A stretch of 64,000 nt of DNA, taken from contig NZ_MDVX01000002.1 of NCBI RefSeq assembly GCF_001719615.1, forward strand, positions 372,001-436,000, in the 5' to 3' direction. Below are positions 7,042 to 16,723 of the stretch, piece by piece (within the stretch, counting starts at the first letter, position 1; every line of letters starts with the position of its first letter). The translations under genes were made by a program, and so were the position numbers. Below the pieces are notes generated by a model that was not told the DNA's origin, ran no database searches, and was given only the letters and a program-made list of their open reading frames with translations. Origin of the DNA: Neptunicoccus sediminis (GTDB lineage Bacteria > Pseudomonadota > Alphaproteobacteria > Rhodobacterales > Rhodobacteraceae).

Positions 7042-7702
7042 CGCTCTCCTCATGCATCGCCATTCATGCCCTTGCGTCCATCCCCAGTTCAGAGTTTTGC
7101 CAAATCTAAATGGGATGAGCTACCATATCAGTATCGACGAAAGCACCCAATCGTTCCTACCACTTGAAAGCCTATAACTCGAAGGAATTTTCCACAATTG
7201 GATTTGACCGATCTGTCCGCACATACGCCACTCGACTGACCTTGCGCGACGGTCCGGTCTCACAAGCCCCAGAGCTTCGCGCCATGGATCGCTTTGGGCT
7301 GGAAGCAGTCATCCGGTGTGATCGCTCAAACCGATGGCGGGGCATTTTGCGCAAAAACCACACGCTGCATTGCCGCAAGTCAGCTTGGAGCCCGAAGTAA
7401 CCAATGCTGCGAATTGCATGCTGGCTGCTTTTCATTGGCATGCCGAAAATGTGTCAAAGTCAAAAACAGTTCGGCCACAGGATTGAGAAAATGACTATAG
7501 ACTTCTTGTTGGACGTCGGACGTTGACAAAAAACGACAGTGTCTGAAAAACATGCGGCTGCGCAATGAAACCGTGGCGTTCCGCATCCTCAAAATAACGC
7601 TTGCCCGTGGTCTGATGCAGGGAAAACCGCCAGAATGTGTTAAAATCCTCAGTAGCGAGGCAATCGTACATCCGAGAGCCGCGACAGCAGGAGGAAATAT
7701 AA
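7042..7702. other. Gene-poor interval
   Basis: About 660 bases without a convincing gene. Short overlapping frames exist on both strands, but none has a plausible ribosome-binding site together with recognisable protein sequence. The interval could hold the right junction of the mobile element; I found no direct repeat of the left region to prove it. The last 20 bases carry the AGGAGG ribosome site of the ABM gene. Confidence 0.5.
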
Positions 7703-7999
7703 ATGATAATCCGCATATTTCAGGTCGTCACTAGGTCCGGCAAAGAAGCCGAGTTTGGACGCTTCTTCCACGAAACCGCAATCCCGTTGATGAGGGGAAC
7801 AAAGGGCATCGTGCAGGTGCTTCCTGGTGCGCCGCGTGCGGACTCGCCAAGAGAATTCAGCTTTGTGATGGTATGGGAGAGCCTGGAGGCGCTGAAGGCC
7901 TTTGTTGGTGACGATTTCCAGACCCCGCACATCGACCCGGCTGAGGCGGAATTGGTCGAGTCCCGGACAATCAAGCATTATGACCTAGTGGAAGAATGA
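7703..7999 (+). CDS. Antibiotic biosynthesis monooxygenase (ABM) domain protein
   Basis: This 98-residue protein has the size and pattern of single-domain ABM ferredoxin-like proteins. It opens with a beta strand MIIRIFQVV, continues with GKEAEFGRFFHE and a central FSFVMVWESLEALKAFVG, and ends in a final strand IKHYDLVEE. Members act as cofactor-free oxygenases or as small regulatory dimers, and the substrate here is unknown. GGAGG is well placed before ATG 7703. It is followed 137 bases later by a flavoprotein gene in the same direction; shared transcription is possible but not shown. Confidence 0.75.
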   Translation: MIIRIFQVVTRSGKEAEFGRFFHETAIPLMRGTKGIVQVLPGAPRADSPREFSFVMVWESLEALKAFVGDDFQTPHIDPAEAELVESRTIKHYDLVEE

Positions 8000-8135
8000 C
8001 GCTTGGACATCACACACCCGGATTACTCTGTTTTAACGGGACGGAGCGTGCCGGAACAGCAATGTCGCCGACGCCAGCTTTGAGAAAAGCCGCGCATGCC
8101 TTAGCCTTTGTTTCCAAATTGATCGGGAGGCCGAA

Positions 8136-8765
8136 GTGCTGGAGATAGATGAACAGATCGAGACGGTCGAACGTCTAAGAGAACTTTTACCCACGGAGGG
8201 ATTTACGAATACCTTCCTTAAGGTTGGTGATCGGTTGAACGATGTCGCGCGCAAATTCATTGCACATGCGCCATTCGTGATCGTCGGAACAAAAGCATCT
8301 AAGGGGCTGATCGACGTCTCGCCAAAAGGCGATCCAGCGGGCTTTGTCGAGGTCTATGATGACAACACACTGATAATCCCTGACCGGCTTGGCAATCATC
8401 GGGTAGACGGATTTCAGAACCTTCTGGAAGACTCAAACATAGCGCTTTTGTTCATTGTGCCTGGCCATGGCGATACCCTGCGCATTGCAGGTAAGGCACG
8501 TATTGTGCGGGATGCGGTAATCAGCAAGCGTCATGCGATCAACGGGAAAGAACCGTTGCTGGCGCTTGTGATCGATGTCGAGGAAGCGTTCATGCACTGC
8601 TCAAAGTCGCTCATAAGGTCGCGTTTATGGCATCCGGATCACTGGCCACAACGCAAGTCAGCCCCAACGCTCGCAGAATGGGTGATCGCGACAGTCGACA
8701 GGGACCAGACGCTTGGCGAGGTCGAAGAGGACCACAGCGCCGATGAAAGCGCGCGCCTTTACTAA
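8136..8765 (+). CDS. PPOX-class FMN-binding flavoprotein (pyridoxamine 5'-phosphate oxidase-like)
   Basis: This 209-residue split-barrel flavoprotein resembles the MSMEG_1061-type FMN-dependent PPOX family. The run FVIVGTKASKGLIDVSPKGDPAGFV is followed by TLIIPDRLGNHRVDGFQNLLED and then by ALLFIVPGHGDTLRIAGKARIV, which is the typical phosphate-binding and barrel layout. The C-terminus holds the family motif HCSKSLIRSRLW. GTG 8136 is used, with GGGAGG upstream. Members are thought to reduce F420- or flavin-linked substrates; the actual substrate is unknown. The 209-residue length is normal. Confidence 0.8.
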   Translation: MLEIDEQIETVERLRELLPTEGFTNTFLKVGDRLNDVARKFIAHAPFVIVGTKASKGLIDVSPKGDPAGFVEVYDDNTLIIPDRLGNHRVDGFQNLLEDSNIALLFIVPGHGDTLRIAGKARIVRDAVISKRHAINGKEPLLALVIDVEEAFMHCSKSLIRSRLWHPDHWPQRKSAPTLAEWVIATVDRDQTLGEVEEDHSADESARLY

Positions 8766-8820
8766 GCGAATGACAGCGCGTTCCACAGAACTTGGCATAG
8801 ACGGCGCCTGAAAGCGGACC

Positions 8821-9654
8821 TCAAGCTGCGACTGCGGCGGTCACAATAGCGGGGATCGGCACAGTCCATTGAGGTCCAGACCCATGTTTCTCCAACACCT
8901 TGGAAACAACCGCCGACCGGATTGCCTCAGCATGTTCCGGTGGCTGAGAGCGCAATAGCGCGCCGCCTCTGGCCGTTCCCTCCAAGAAAAAGTCATAAGG
9001 CGCACCGGGGTCATCGACCCGCCACTCTGACGCAACCAAGGACTGGCGACAGTCGGTAAATCCGGCGGCTTTTAGCACCGGAAATGCCAATGCAGGATCA
9101 GCATAGTCATTCGCGCCGGGTCCCGGAGGCAGGGCAACGTCCGGGTCTCCAAACAGCTCAATTGCGCCAAATACATAGCCAAGGGCAGTATCAACTTCTG
9201 GGCCACACCAGACGGAAAATGCCAAACGACCGCCAGGGCGAAGGACGCGGCGAGCCTCGGCAACAACTTTAGGTGGGTCTGGAACATGCGGCATACCAAA
9301 GCCAATAGTGACAGCATCAAAGGACGCGTCGTCAAAATCCAAGTCCATCGCGTCGCCTTCTATGAACATTGCCTCTGGTACATTGGCGCGCGCCATGTCC
9401 AGCATTGCAGGCGAGAAATCGAGACCTGTTACTCGAGCGCCTGCTCTTGCAAGCCCAGCGGCCACATTTCCGTGCCCACAACACAGGTCGAGCGCTTTGG
9501 TGCCGGTCTCAGTTTCGACGGCTTTAACCAGATGAGGTACAACCATATCCGCTGCTTTTGCAAAAACGTGCGCATAAGATTGCGCCAAATTCTCATCTGC
9601 CCATTCTCGTTTTTCTAGTGCGGCGAAGGTGTCATGCTCTATGAAATTTGCCAT
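8821..9654 (-). CDS. Class I SAM-dependent methyltransferase
   Basis: This 277-residue methyltransferase is of the UbiE/type 11 kind. The SAM-binding motif I is ALDLCCGHGNVAAGLA, followed by the acidic VTGLDFSPAMLDMA and a post-motif region, VTIGFGMPHVPDPPKVVAEARRVLRPGGRLAFSVW. I start it at ATG 9654, directly after AAGGAGG, instead of at the longer frame from 9702 that would overlap the upstream gene. It is the second of two adjacent methyltransferase genes on the minus strand, 23 bases apart, which are probably one operon. The substrate is unknown. Confidence 0.8.
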   Translation of the reverse strand: MANFIEHDTFAALEKREWADENLAQSYAHVFAKAADMVVPHLVKAVETETGTKALDLCCGHGNVAAGLARAGARVTGLDFSPAMLDMARANVPEAMFIEGDAMDLDFDDASFDAVTIGFGMPHVPDPPKVVAEARRVLRPGGRLAFSVWCGPEVDTALGYVFGAIELFGDPDVALPPGPGANDYADPALAFPVLKAAGFTDCRQSLVASEWRVDDPGAPYDFFLEGTARGGALLRSQPPEHAEAIRSAVVSKVLEKHGSGPQWTVPIPAIVTAAVAA

Positions 9655-9677
9655 ATGCGCCTCCTTTATTTGGTGTG

Positions 9678-10463
9678 TTATCGCACCCCACGTACGGCCC
9701 ACGCGCGCGCCGCGAGTAAAATCCTTCCGTCCGGGTCTGTCGGCAACGTCTCTTTTATTCGCGTCCTCAGCCGTTCTCGCTCGGACTCACCCAATGAAGC
9801 ACAATACCCGGGGGCAGGTGCGACCCCGGACAGGAATGGGGTCCAGTAGTCATCGAAATTCTCAAACGGTGTCACGATATCGATAGGTGCAGTGACAACG
9901 TCGCAAAGGCCGGCGCTCGTGAACAACGCGGCCAGCGCATCTGGGCGGCAAATTGGAAACCGGACCCCTTCATCTTTCTCACGCGCTGCAGGGTCGAGGG
10001 CAACTGCTGCGTCCCAGAAATGTCTCATGAACTGAACATGCCCAGAATAGTCCCAAACATAAGCCGCGACAGTTCCGCCTTCATCGACACAGCGGAGCAA
10101 CTGCGCCATTGCGTGCTCTTTGTCTGGAATGAAGTTCATCACGAGGCCCGAAACAGCCACATCAATTGTGCCATCACCGACAGGAATAACGTCGCCGGAC
10201 CCTTGCATAAATTGCGCCCGTTCGTCTGTGATACCGTCGCGAGCTAGCGCCAAAAACCGGTCTGAGGGTTCGACACCGATTACCGATCTTGGTGCACAGT
10301 TTCGCAGTACCCGGGATGTCAGAGCTCCGGTTCCGCATCCAAGGTCCAGCCAGCGCTGTCCCTGTGGCATATCCAGCCAAGACAGGAACTTCTCGCCGGT
10401 CTTGCGGCTCCACCGACCGACATACATCTCATAGGCGTCGCCATCGTTCCATTTGTCCTGCAT
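9678..10463 (-). CDS. Class I SAM-dependent methyltransferase
   Basis: This 261-residue protein has motif I RWLDLGCGTGALTSRVL, then SVIGVEPSDRFLALA and DVAVSGLVMNFIPDKEHAMAQLLRCVDEGGTVAAYVWDY, so the Rossmann methyltransferase core is complete. The C-terminal half probably makes the substrate lid. It is related in fold, but not closely in sequence, to its downstream neighbour, so they are unlikely to be a recent duplication. No substrate can be assigned. It is transcribed away from the RidA pseudogene, with about 220 bases between them as the promoter region. Confidence 0.8.
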   Translation of the reverse strand: MQDKWNDGDAYEMYVGRWSRKTGEKFLSWLDMPQGQRWLDLGCGTGALTSRVLRNCAPRSVIGVEPSDRFLALARDGITDERAQFMQGSGDVIPVGDGTIDVAVSGLVMNFIPDKEHAMAQLLRCVDEGGTVAAYVWDYSGHVQFMRHFWDAAVALDPAAREKDEGVRFPICRPDALAALFTSAGLCDVVTAPIDIVTPFENFDDYWTPFLSGVAPAPGYCASLGESERERLRTRIKETLPTDPDGRILLAARAWAVRGVR

Positions 10464-10682
10464 GGCATTGCTCCAATTTCTGATCAGCGTTTTCAGGGCA
10501 AATCGTGAAAACGCAGCCCGGTCTTTTCTGGGCTTCTGAGGGGTTTTCGTCGCGCAAAGCGTGCCTCAAAATGCAAACGTTTTGGGTCGAACAGGATTGC
10601 CCAATCGGTATCCTTATCAGGTTGCAGCGTAGCAAATTTATTGTATTTGGGCTAGTTTGATAACGAATAGGAGCCGTGTCGC

Positions 10683-11069
10683 ATGCGACAGCTGATATCG
10701 AATGGGAACCCGATGGAGGAGATTGTAGGCTTTAGCCGTGCTGTCCGCGTTGGCTCTTTCATCGCCATCGGCGGCACTGCACCGGTCGATGCAAGTGGCA
10801 AAACAGTTGGTGTCGGAGATGTTTTCGCCCAAACGACACAATGCTTCGAGATCATTAAAGCGGCGCTAGAGCAGGCCGGTTCCGGGCTTGATGACATTGT
10901 TCGAACGCGAGTCATCTTGACAGATATTGGCACATGGAAAGAGGCCATCGAGGCCTGAAAGAAGTACTGCGTTCATAGCCGTCCAGTTGACACAATCATG
11001 GCTGTTACCCGGTTTGTGAACCCGGAATGGATCGTCGAAATCGAAGTGGATGCAGTTGTTGCTGAATAG
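10683..11069 (+). pseudogene. RidA-family protein interrupted by an in-frame TGA
   Basis: The first 91 codons encode the N-terminal two thirds of a RidA/YjgF-type enamine deaminase, including a GGTAPVDASGKTVG-like loop and DDIVRTRVILTDIGTWKEAIEA. A TGA (10956-10958) follows. Without any frame change the sequence continues as KKYCVHSRPVDTIMAVTRF and VNPEWIVEIEVDAVVAE to TAG at 11067-11069. That is the expected C-terminal part, including the RP and the P-E-W-I/L-V-E-I-E ending. A single nonsense change therefore separates two otherwise well-kept halves. Recoding is possible in principle, but I see no sign of a selenocysteine element. Confidence 0.75.
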
Positions 11070-11197
11070 CAAAATGTGACAATGCTCGTAGGTTTTTGAC
11101 ACGCGAGAATTGGCTACGGTTTTTGTCAGCTCCACCTCGCATCAAAGTGGTAGGGGGCGAACTAGCGGCTTCTTTGAATTCAGGATAAAGTCGAGTT

Positions 11198-11683
11198 ATG
11201 CATGTATTTCGAAACGCACTTCCAGCAGATGCCAATCGTTGCTTCGAAATCGAGAACTCAGCTTACGAGGGGGACGAGGCGGCCACTCATGAGAAGATTG
11301 CGAAACGTATTGAAACCTATCCCGATGGGTTTCTGATCCTTGAGGTGAAAGGGCATGTGGTCGGGTTCATCAACTGCGGGTGTGCATACGAAGTCGAAAT
11401 ATCTGACGAAGATTTCAAGGAGCTGGTGGGACATGACCCAGACGCGCCGAATGTTGTCATCATGTCAGTAGTCGTCGATTCCTTGCATCAGGGACAAGGT
11501 CTATCAAAGGCGCTGATGTATGAGTTCGAGAAGCGAATGAGACGCATGGGAAAGGCCACTATTCACCTCATGTGCAGGGAGCATCATGTGCCGCTATATG
11601 AGAAGTTCGGATACCGCTATCTACAGCCCTCGGCCTCGGAACATGGTGGGATGATCTGGCATGAAATGTTGATGACACTGTAA
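11198..11683 (+). CDS. GNAT-family N-acetyltransferase
   Basis: This 161-residue single-domain acetyltransferase resembles arylalkylamine N-acetyltransferase-like GNATs. The opening MHVFRNALPADANRCFEIENSAYEGDEAA is the substrate-side helix. The acetyl-CoA motif A is IMSVVVDSLHQGQGLSKALMYEF, with the QGQGLS pyrophosphate loop, and motif B is VPLYEKFGYRYLQPS. The acceptor is unknown; small amines are a reasonable guess. It lies 129 bases after the broken RidA gene, in the same direction. Confidence 0.8.
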   Translation: MHVFRNALPADANRCFEIENSAYEGDEAATHEKIAKRIETYPDGFLILEVKGHVVGFINCGCAYEVEISDEDFKELVGHDPDAPNVVIMSVVVDSLHQGQGLSKALMYEFEKRMRRMGKATIHLMCREHHVPLYEKFGYRYLQPSASEHGGMIWHEMLMTL

Positions 11684-12146
11684 GACCCAATCGGTCAGGC
11701 TACGTGAATTTGTTGGAACCCATGCTTTTTGGCGTAATGCTGCGAAGCGGCCTTCGGTGCTGACGCAACGAAAGTCGGTTCTCCGCCAAATGGTGTCGGA
11801 CTACACGGTAAGGCACTTAAAAAAGTACTTTCCGCCAGTGCATGAGGAAGGGCGTCCGAGAAACGTAGTGAATGAGTTTCCGACTCCAATGCGAAGCAAT
11901 TCTTCAGTCGCGAATAGTAAGATAAAATTGTAGATGCTTTTTGTATCTGATGCACTCCGACTAACTAATATTATGCATTATGGCCTTGACGATATGACCG
12001 CCGGAGGCACAGGCCAGCAACGGGCCCTTCACCAGTTTGTGACGCGCAAGCCTCCCTGCTGCCAGCTTGCTCAAACTGTCTATTCGCGCTAACACCTGCC
12101 CCACACCGTTTCAGGTGATGACCACCAACAGGCAACAGGCGACCAT
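11684..12146. other. Intergenic region between accessory and core DNA
   Basis: About 460 bases with no gene I can support. A possible 86-codon minus-strand frame (11695-11955) has no recognisable features. Because metA-linked genes follow, I looked for SAM riboswitch patterns and found none that convinced me. The region marks a change from accessory genes to core genes. Confidence 0.5.
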
Positions 12147-12998
12147 ATGCTTTATAATTCCGCACAAGACTGGCGTGAGGCACCGCAAAAGCGGGTGATG
12201 CTCTTTGGCATGTCGGGCCTTGGGAAAACCTTTGTCTCGAATACCCTGCGGGATGCGGGCTGGTTCCATTACTCGGTCGATTACCGCATCGGCACCCGTT
12301 ACATGGGCGAACATATTGTCGATAACTTCAAAGCCGAGGCGATGAAAAATCCGTTTCTGGCGGATTTGCTGCGCAATGACAGCATCTATATCGGCTCCAA
12401 TATCACGTTTGAGAATCTCTCGCCCCTGTCCACCTATCTGGGTAAACCGGGCAATCCGGATCTGGGCGGCATTGCGTTTCGTGAATATACCCGCCGTCAG
12501 GCGCTCCACGCCGAGGCGGAAACCCGTGCGCTGCATGATACGGTGCATTTCATCAACCGCGCCAAGAACATCTATGGTTATGACAATTTCGTCTGCGACA
12601 CCTCCGGTTCGATGGTGGAAGTGATCAACGCCGAGAGCCCTGCCGATCCGGTTATGTCCGAATTGTGCGAACATGTGCTGCCGGTCTGGATCGAAGGCGC
12701 GGAGAGCCATATCGAAGAACTGGTGCGCCGTTTTGCCAAAGCGCCCAAACCGATGTATTACAAACCGGATTTTCTGGAACAGCTCTGGTCCGAATATCTC
12801 GCCAATAACGCGCTGAGCGAGCCGGAAGTGAACCCCGATGATTTCATCCGCTGGGGCTATCGAATGTTGTTGGACCATCGCCTGCCACGGTACCGCCAGA
12901 TTGCGGAGCGCTGGGGCGTCACGGTCAAGGCCGATGACATGGCGATGGTCCGTTCCGCCGGTGATTTCAATGAACTCATCGCCCGCACGCTCGCCTGA
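12147..12998 (+). CDS. P-loop ATPase-like protein paired with metA
   Basis: This 283-residue protein has a Walker A-like loop, MLFGMSGLGKTFVSN (GMSGLGKT), near residue 20. It is followed by DAGWFHYSVDYRIGTRYMGEH and, further on, DNFVCDTSGSMVEV. The layout is that of a small nucleotide kinase-like P-loop protein, but I do not recognise a defined family. It ends 30 bases before metA in the same direction, so the two genes probably form an operon. A link to methionine metabolism is suggested only by this neighbourhood. Confidence 0.65.
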   Translation: MLYNSAQDWREAPQKRVMLFGMSGLGKTFVSNTLRDAGWFHYSVDYRIGTRYMGEHIVDNFKAEAMKNPFLADLLRNDSIYIGSNITFENLSPLSTYLGKPGNPDLGGIAFREYTRRQALHAEAETRALHDTVHFINRAKNIYGYDNFVCDTSGSMVEVINAESPADPVMSELCEHVLPVWIEGAESHIEELVRRFAKAPKPMYYKPDFLEQLWSEYLANNALSEPEVNPDDFIRWGYRMLLDHRLPRYRQIAERWGVTVKADDMAMVRSAGDFNELIARTLA

Positions 12999-13028
12999 GT
13001 TACACAATAATTACGTTGGACGCATAAA

Positions 13029-13949
13029 ATGCCTATAACGATCCCCTCCACCCTGCCCGCCTTTGATGTTCTCCAAAGCGAAGGCGTCATGGTGATGACA
13101 GATGATGACGCCGCCCGTCAGGATATCCGCCCGTTGCAAATCGGTCTTTTGAACCTGATGCCCAAGAAAATCGCGACAGAGACCCAGTTTGCGCGTCTGA
13201 TCGGTGCGACGCCGCTGCAAATCGACCTGACCCTGATCCGCATGACCGAACACCAGTCCAGAAACACCTCACAAGATCATATGGAGGCGTTCTACCAGTC
13301 GTTTCAGGACGTAAAACACCGCAAGTTTGACGGGCTGGTGATCACGGGTGCGCCGATCGAGCACATGCCTTTTCCGGATGTCAGCTACTGGGACGAGATG
13401 GTTGAGGTGATGGAGTGGACACAGACCAACGTGCTGTCCACTTTTGGCGTCTGCTGGGGCGGCATGGCGATGGTGAACCATTTCCACGGTGTGAAAAAGC
13501 ATATGCTGGATCACAAGGCGTTCGGTTGTTTCCGCCACAAACGGGTGGCCAGCGGCTCGCCCTATCTGCGCGGCTTTTCCGACGATCTGGTGATCCCTGT
13601 ATCCCGCTGGACAGAGGTGCGTCAGGACGAACTGGATAATGCCGGTCTGAAAACCCTGATTACCTCGGATCAGTCCGGCCCCTGTCTGGTGCAGGACGAT
13701 GCCCACCGTGCGCTTTATGTGTTCAACCATTTTGAATACGACCGTGACACGCTCAAGCAGGAATATGACCGCGACGTTGCTAATGGCACGCCGATCAATG
13801 TGCCGATGAACTACTACCCAGAGGATGATCCTGCGCAGCCGCCGTTGAACCGCTGGCGCAGCCACGGGCATCTGCTTTACGGCAACTGGATCAACGAGAT
13901 CTATCAGACCACGCCGTTTGATATTTCCAAAATCGGCACGGCTGAATGA
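13029..13949 (+). CDS. metA: Homoserine O-acyltransferase MetA
   Basis: This 306-residue MetA-family enzyme activates homoserine with succinyl- or acetyl-CoA in the first step of methionine synthesis. The conserved blocks are [37 protein letters not shown] and the nucleophile loop [15 protein letters not shown] with its catalytic Cys. [19 protein letters not shown] follows, with the His and Glu of the triad. Length is normal for the family. Whether it uses succinyl- or acetyl-CoA is not safe to call by eye. Its stop overlaps the start of the following hydrolase gene (ATGA). Confidence 0.93.
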   Translation: MPITIPSTLPAFDVLQSEGVMVMTDDDAARQDIRPLQIGLLNLMPKKIATETQFARLIGATPLQIDLTLIRMTEHQSRNTSQDHMEAFYQSFQDVKHRKFDGLVITGAPIEHMPFPDVSYWDEMVEVMEWTQTNVLSTFGVCWGGMAMVNHFHGVKKHMLDHKAFGCFRHKRVASGSPYLRGFSDDLVIPVSRWTEVRQDELDNAGLKTLITSDQSGPCLVQDDAHRALYVFNHFEYDRDTLKQEYDRDVANGTPINVPMNYYPEDDPAQPPLNRWRSHGHLLYGNWINEIYQTTPFDISKIGTAE

Positions 13950-14893
13950 TCCGCAAACTGGCCACAACCGCCGGAGTCGCCCTTGCGCTCGGCTCCGGTG
14001 TGGCCAGTTTCAAAAGTGCACGCAATGATGCCCGCGCAGAGCGGGACTACCCGCCGCAAGGCCGGTTTGTCACGATCAACGGCACCCGCGTGCACTACGT
14101 AATAGAGGGCGCAGGCCCGCCGCTGGTGTTGATCCACGGCGCGGGGGGAAACCTGCGGGATTTCACCTTTGGCCTGTCAGGAAAACTGGCGCAAGATCAT
14201 ACGGTTATCACCTTTGATCGTCCCGGCCACGGGTTTACCGATATTCTGCATGAACGGGGCGAGACCCTTGCAGAACAGGCCGCATTGTTAAAGGCGGCGA
14301 CCGATGCGCTTGGCTACCCAAAGGCGATTGTCGGGGGGTATTCTTTTGGTGGTGCTGTGGCGCTGCGGTGGGCGCTTGATTACCCGACAGCAACCCAAGG
14401 TCTGTTGTTGATGAACGGGGTTTCAAATCCGTGGGTTTCGCCCCCGTCAAAGCTGTATGCGCTGGCCGCCGGTCCTGTCACCGGTCCGCTGCTCGGGACG
14501 ACCCTTTCGGCTTTTGCGCCCCGTGCTATGGTAGAGGAAACCCTGACCTCTATTTTTGCGCCCAACCCCGCGCCCGAAGGTTATCTGGAACACATCGGCG
14601 CCCCCCTGACCCTGCGCAAGATCACCCTGCGGGCCAATGGCCGTCAGGTGCATGGTCTGTTGCCCCAGATAGAGAGCCAATCCCTGCGCTATCACGAATT
14701 ACACATGCCGGTTGAAATCATTCACGGCGCAGAGGATGTGACCGTGCCGCCCTCGATCCATGCCGACGTACTGGCCACGCAATTGGAAAACGTGACCTAT
14801 ACCAAGGTTAAGGGCGTCGGCCATTCGGTCCACCACTACGCGCAGGATGACATCCTTGCCGCTGTAAAACGACTGTCCCGTTCGCCCGCCTGA
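13946..14893 (+). CDS. Alpha/beta hydrolase
   Basis: This 315-residue alpha/beta-hydrolase has an N-terminal hydrophobic stretch (about residues 5-20) that may act as a signal or anchor. The oxyanion loop is [14 protein letters not shown] and the nucleophile elbow is [14 protein letters not shown]. The acid is probably the Asp in [12 protein letters not shown], and the His lies in [13 protein letters not shown]. The substrate is unknown. The start overlaps the metA stop by four bases, so translation is coupled. Its link to methionine synthesis is unclear; it may simply share the transcript. Confidence 0.85.
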   Translation: MIRKLATTAGVALALGSGVASFKSARNDARAERDYPPQGRFVTINGTRVHYVIEGAGPPLVLIHGAGGNLRDFTFGLSGKLAQDHTVITFDRPGHGFTDILHERGETLAEQAALLKAATDALGYPKAIVGGYSFGGAVALRWALDYPTATQGLLLMNGVSNPWVSPPSKLYALAAGPVTGPLLGTTLSAFAPRAMVEETLTSIFAPNPAPEGYLEHIGAPLTLRKITLRANGRQVHGLLPQIESQSLRYHELHMPVEIIHGAEDVTVPPSIHADVLATQLENVTYTKVKGVGHSVHHYAQDDILAAVKRLSRSPA

Positions 14894-14960
14894 CCACCGG
14901 CCAAGCGTTGCACTTCCTAAACGGCAGCGCCATAGTCGGTCCAAAACGAGTGAGGACAAG

Positions 14961-15836
14961 ATGGCCCAGACAGACAAACCTTTCGACGGCGCGATTACCA
15001 AGTTTTTTGAACAAGACGCGCCCCAATCCATCCGCGATGCCATCAGAGACGGCAAGAAGAACGAAATCCTCAACCCCGATTATGCCTATGACAGACGTAT
15101 GAACAAAGGCGACTATGAGGAAACGCTGGAGGATCTTCAGGTTGAACTGGTCAAGATGCAGGCTTGGGCTGCGGATACCGGCGCACGGGTTGCTGTGGTT
15201 TTTGAAGGGCGCGATGCGGCTGGCAAGGGCGGCACAATCAAACGGTTCCGCGAAAATCTGAACCCGCGGATTGCCAAAGTCATCGCCCTGCCCAAACCCT
15301 CGGACGAGGAACGCAGCCAGTGGTATTTCCAGCGCTACGTCAAACACCTGCCCTCTGCCGGACAGATCGTGCTGTTTGATCGAAGCTGGTATAACCGCGG
15401 TGTGGTGGAAAAGGTCTTTGGCTTTTGCACCGATGCCCAGCGGGACCATTTTTTCGCGCAGGTGAATGATTTTGAGTCCATGCTTGTGGATGACGGGGTG
15501 ATCCTCGTGAAAATCTGGCTGACCGTGGGCCGCGCCGAACAATTGCGCCGGTTTCTGGATCGCGAAAGCGACCGGCTGAAACAGTGGAAACTGTCGGGCA
15601 TAGATGTGACCGGCCTTTATAAATGGGACGAATACACCAAGGCGATTGTCGAAACCTTTGAGCGCTCCCACAGCGAGCATGCGCCCTGGACCGTGATCCG
15701 CTCGGACGACAAACGCCGCACCCGTCTGGCGGCGATCCGGCGTGTATTGTCCGAAATTCCTTATGACGGGCGGGACGACAGTATTGTGCAATCGCCTGAT
15801 CCCAAAATCACCGGCGGGCCGGATATGTTGTTGTAA
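14961..15836 (+). CDS. ppk2: Polyphosphate kinase 2
   Basis: This 291-residue PPK2 enzyme transfers phosphate between polyphosphate and nucleoside diphosphates. Walker A is [18 protein letters not shown] and Walker B is [18 protein letters not shown], both diagnostic. [17 protein letters not shown] matches the family's lid region and W-KWDEYTKA the C-terminal block. The size fits the one-domain class that mainly makes GTP or ATP from polyphosphate. It is transcribed alone, with a start about 65 bases after the hydrolase gene. Confidence 0.92.
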   Translation: MAQTDKPFDGAITKFFEQDAPQSIRDAIRDGKKNEILNPDYAYDRRMNKGDYEETLEDLQVELVKMQAWAADTGARVAVVFEGRDAAGKGGTIKRFRENLNPRIAKVIALPKPSDEERSQWYFQRYVKHLPSAGQIVLFDRSWYNRGVVEKVFGFCTDAQRDHFFAQVNDFESMLVDDGVILVKIWLTVGRAEQLRRFLDRESDRLKQWKLSGIDVTGLYKWDEYTKAIVETFERSHSEHAPWTVIRSDDKRRTRLAAIRRVLSEIPYDGRDDSIVQSPDPKITGGPDMLL

Positions 15837-15879
15837 TCGCTCAAATGTTCGCGCCGTTGATCTCGACCATTTCACGGCG

Positions 15880-16584
15880 GTGCACCTTGCTGCACCGCTA
15901 TCCCCGCTTGAACCGGCGCAATCTAGTCGCTATCTCCCTTCGGAACTTCACAAAAAGGCAGCGCAGGATTTGGCCCGCAAAGGATACCATCACGGCAATC
16001 TGAAAGAGGCTTTGGTCGAGGCGGCAATTGCCCTGATCGAAGAAAAAGGCCCGACCGGATTTACGATGGCAGAGGCGGCAAAACAGGCCAATGTCTCTGC
16101 CGCCGCCCCCTATCGGCATTTTTCCGGCCGAGAGGAGATCATCGCGGAAATCGCGCGGCAAGGGTTCGGGATCTTTGCCGATCTGATGGCGTTTGCCTAT
16201 CAAAAAGGCCAACCCTCCGCCCTCTCCGCGTTTGAATCGACGGGCCGCGCCTATCTTGCCTTTGCCCGTAAATATCCCGGCTATTATATTGCCATGTTCG
16301 AAAGCGGCGTTCAGATCAACGCCAATGCGGAACTGGCTACCGTGGCCAACCGCGCAATGAACGTGCTGACACAGGCGGCGGAAGACCTCTGCGCGCACCT
16401 GCCTGCCGACAAACGCCCGCCCGCAAGTATGATCAGCCACCACGTCTGGGCGCTGTGTCACGGGATGGTGGAACTGTTCGCACGGGGCGAGCCGGGCACC
16501 CGGTCCCCGTTTTCCGCCGAAGACCTGCTGGAAAGCAGCATGGGCATATACCTGCGCGGTCTGGGTGTGTTGGACAAGGATTAG
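15880..16584 (+). CDS. TetR/AcrR-family transcriptional regulator
   Basis: This TetR regulator has the N-terminal HTH KGYHHGNLKEALVEAAIALI, then GFTMAEAAKQANVSAAAPYRHFSGREEI, followed by a C-terminal ligand domain with WALCHGMVELFARGEPG. The start is uncertain. GTG 15880 gives 234 residues, while TTG 15970, just before the conserved ARKGYHHGN block, gives 204. The long frame from 15742 runs inside ppk2 and is unlikely. Nothing shows its ligand. The next gene downstream, a DUF2852 protein, is preceded by an AT-rich region with inverted repeats that could be an operator. Confidence 0.85.
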   Translation: MHLAAPLSPLEPAQSSRYLPSELHKKAAQDLARKGYHHGNLKEALVEAAIALIEEKGPTGFTMAEAAKQANVSAAAPYRHFSGREEIIAEIARQGFGIFADLMAFAYQKGQPSALSAFESTGRAYLAFARKYPGYYIAMFESGVQINANAELATVANRAMNVLTQAAEDLCAHLPADKRPPASMISHHVWALCHGMVELFARGEPGTRSPFSAEDLLESSMGIYLRGLGVLDKD

Positions 16585-16675
16585 CCTCGCCCCTTGCTGC
16601 CCAAAGGCTTAGGGAGCGCTTTTTTGCAAAAAATTTCGCCCCGCCCTTGAAAATCCGCTCCGAGCTCCAAAATAT

Positions 16676-16703
16676 GTAAATGTAATTAACATTCACATTA
16701 CAC
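16676..16703. promoter_or_regulatory. AT-rich inverted repeats before the DUF2852 gene
   Basis: TGTAAT (16681-16686) and ATTACA (16697-16702) form an inverted repeat with a 10-base spacer. Inside it AATGT and ACATT (16679-16693) form a second one. The block lies 20-45 bases before ATG 16724. It could be an operator for the upstream TetR protein, but only position supports this. Confidence 0.3.
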
Positions 16704-16723
16704 AACTCGAAAGGACACTCCTT

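Noticed and set aside
7164-7441. Overlapping short frames on both strands in the gene-poor interval
   Set aside because: No ribosome sites, and the composition is Arg/Ser-rich, as expected of random frames.
10956-10958. Selenocysteine reading of the TGA in the RidA gene
   Set aside because: No Cys or Sec is expected at this position in RidA and no SECIS-like hairpin was obvious.
11695-11955. 86-codon minus-strand frame after the GNAT gene
   Set aside because: GTG start with weak ribosome site and no recognisable protein features.
12000-12146. SAM-II or other SAM riboswitch before the metA operon
   Set aside because: I could not fit the conserved core and pseudoknot; no element is claimed.
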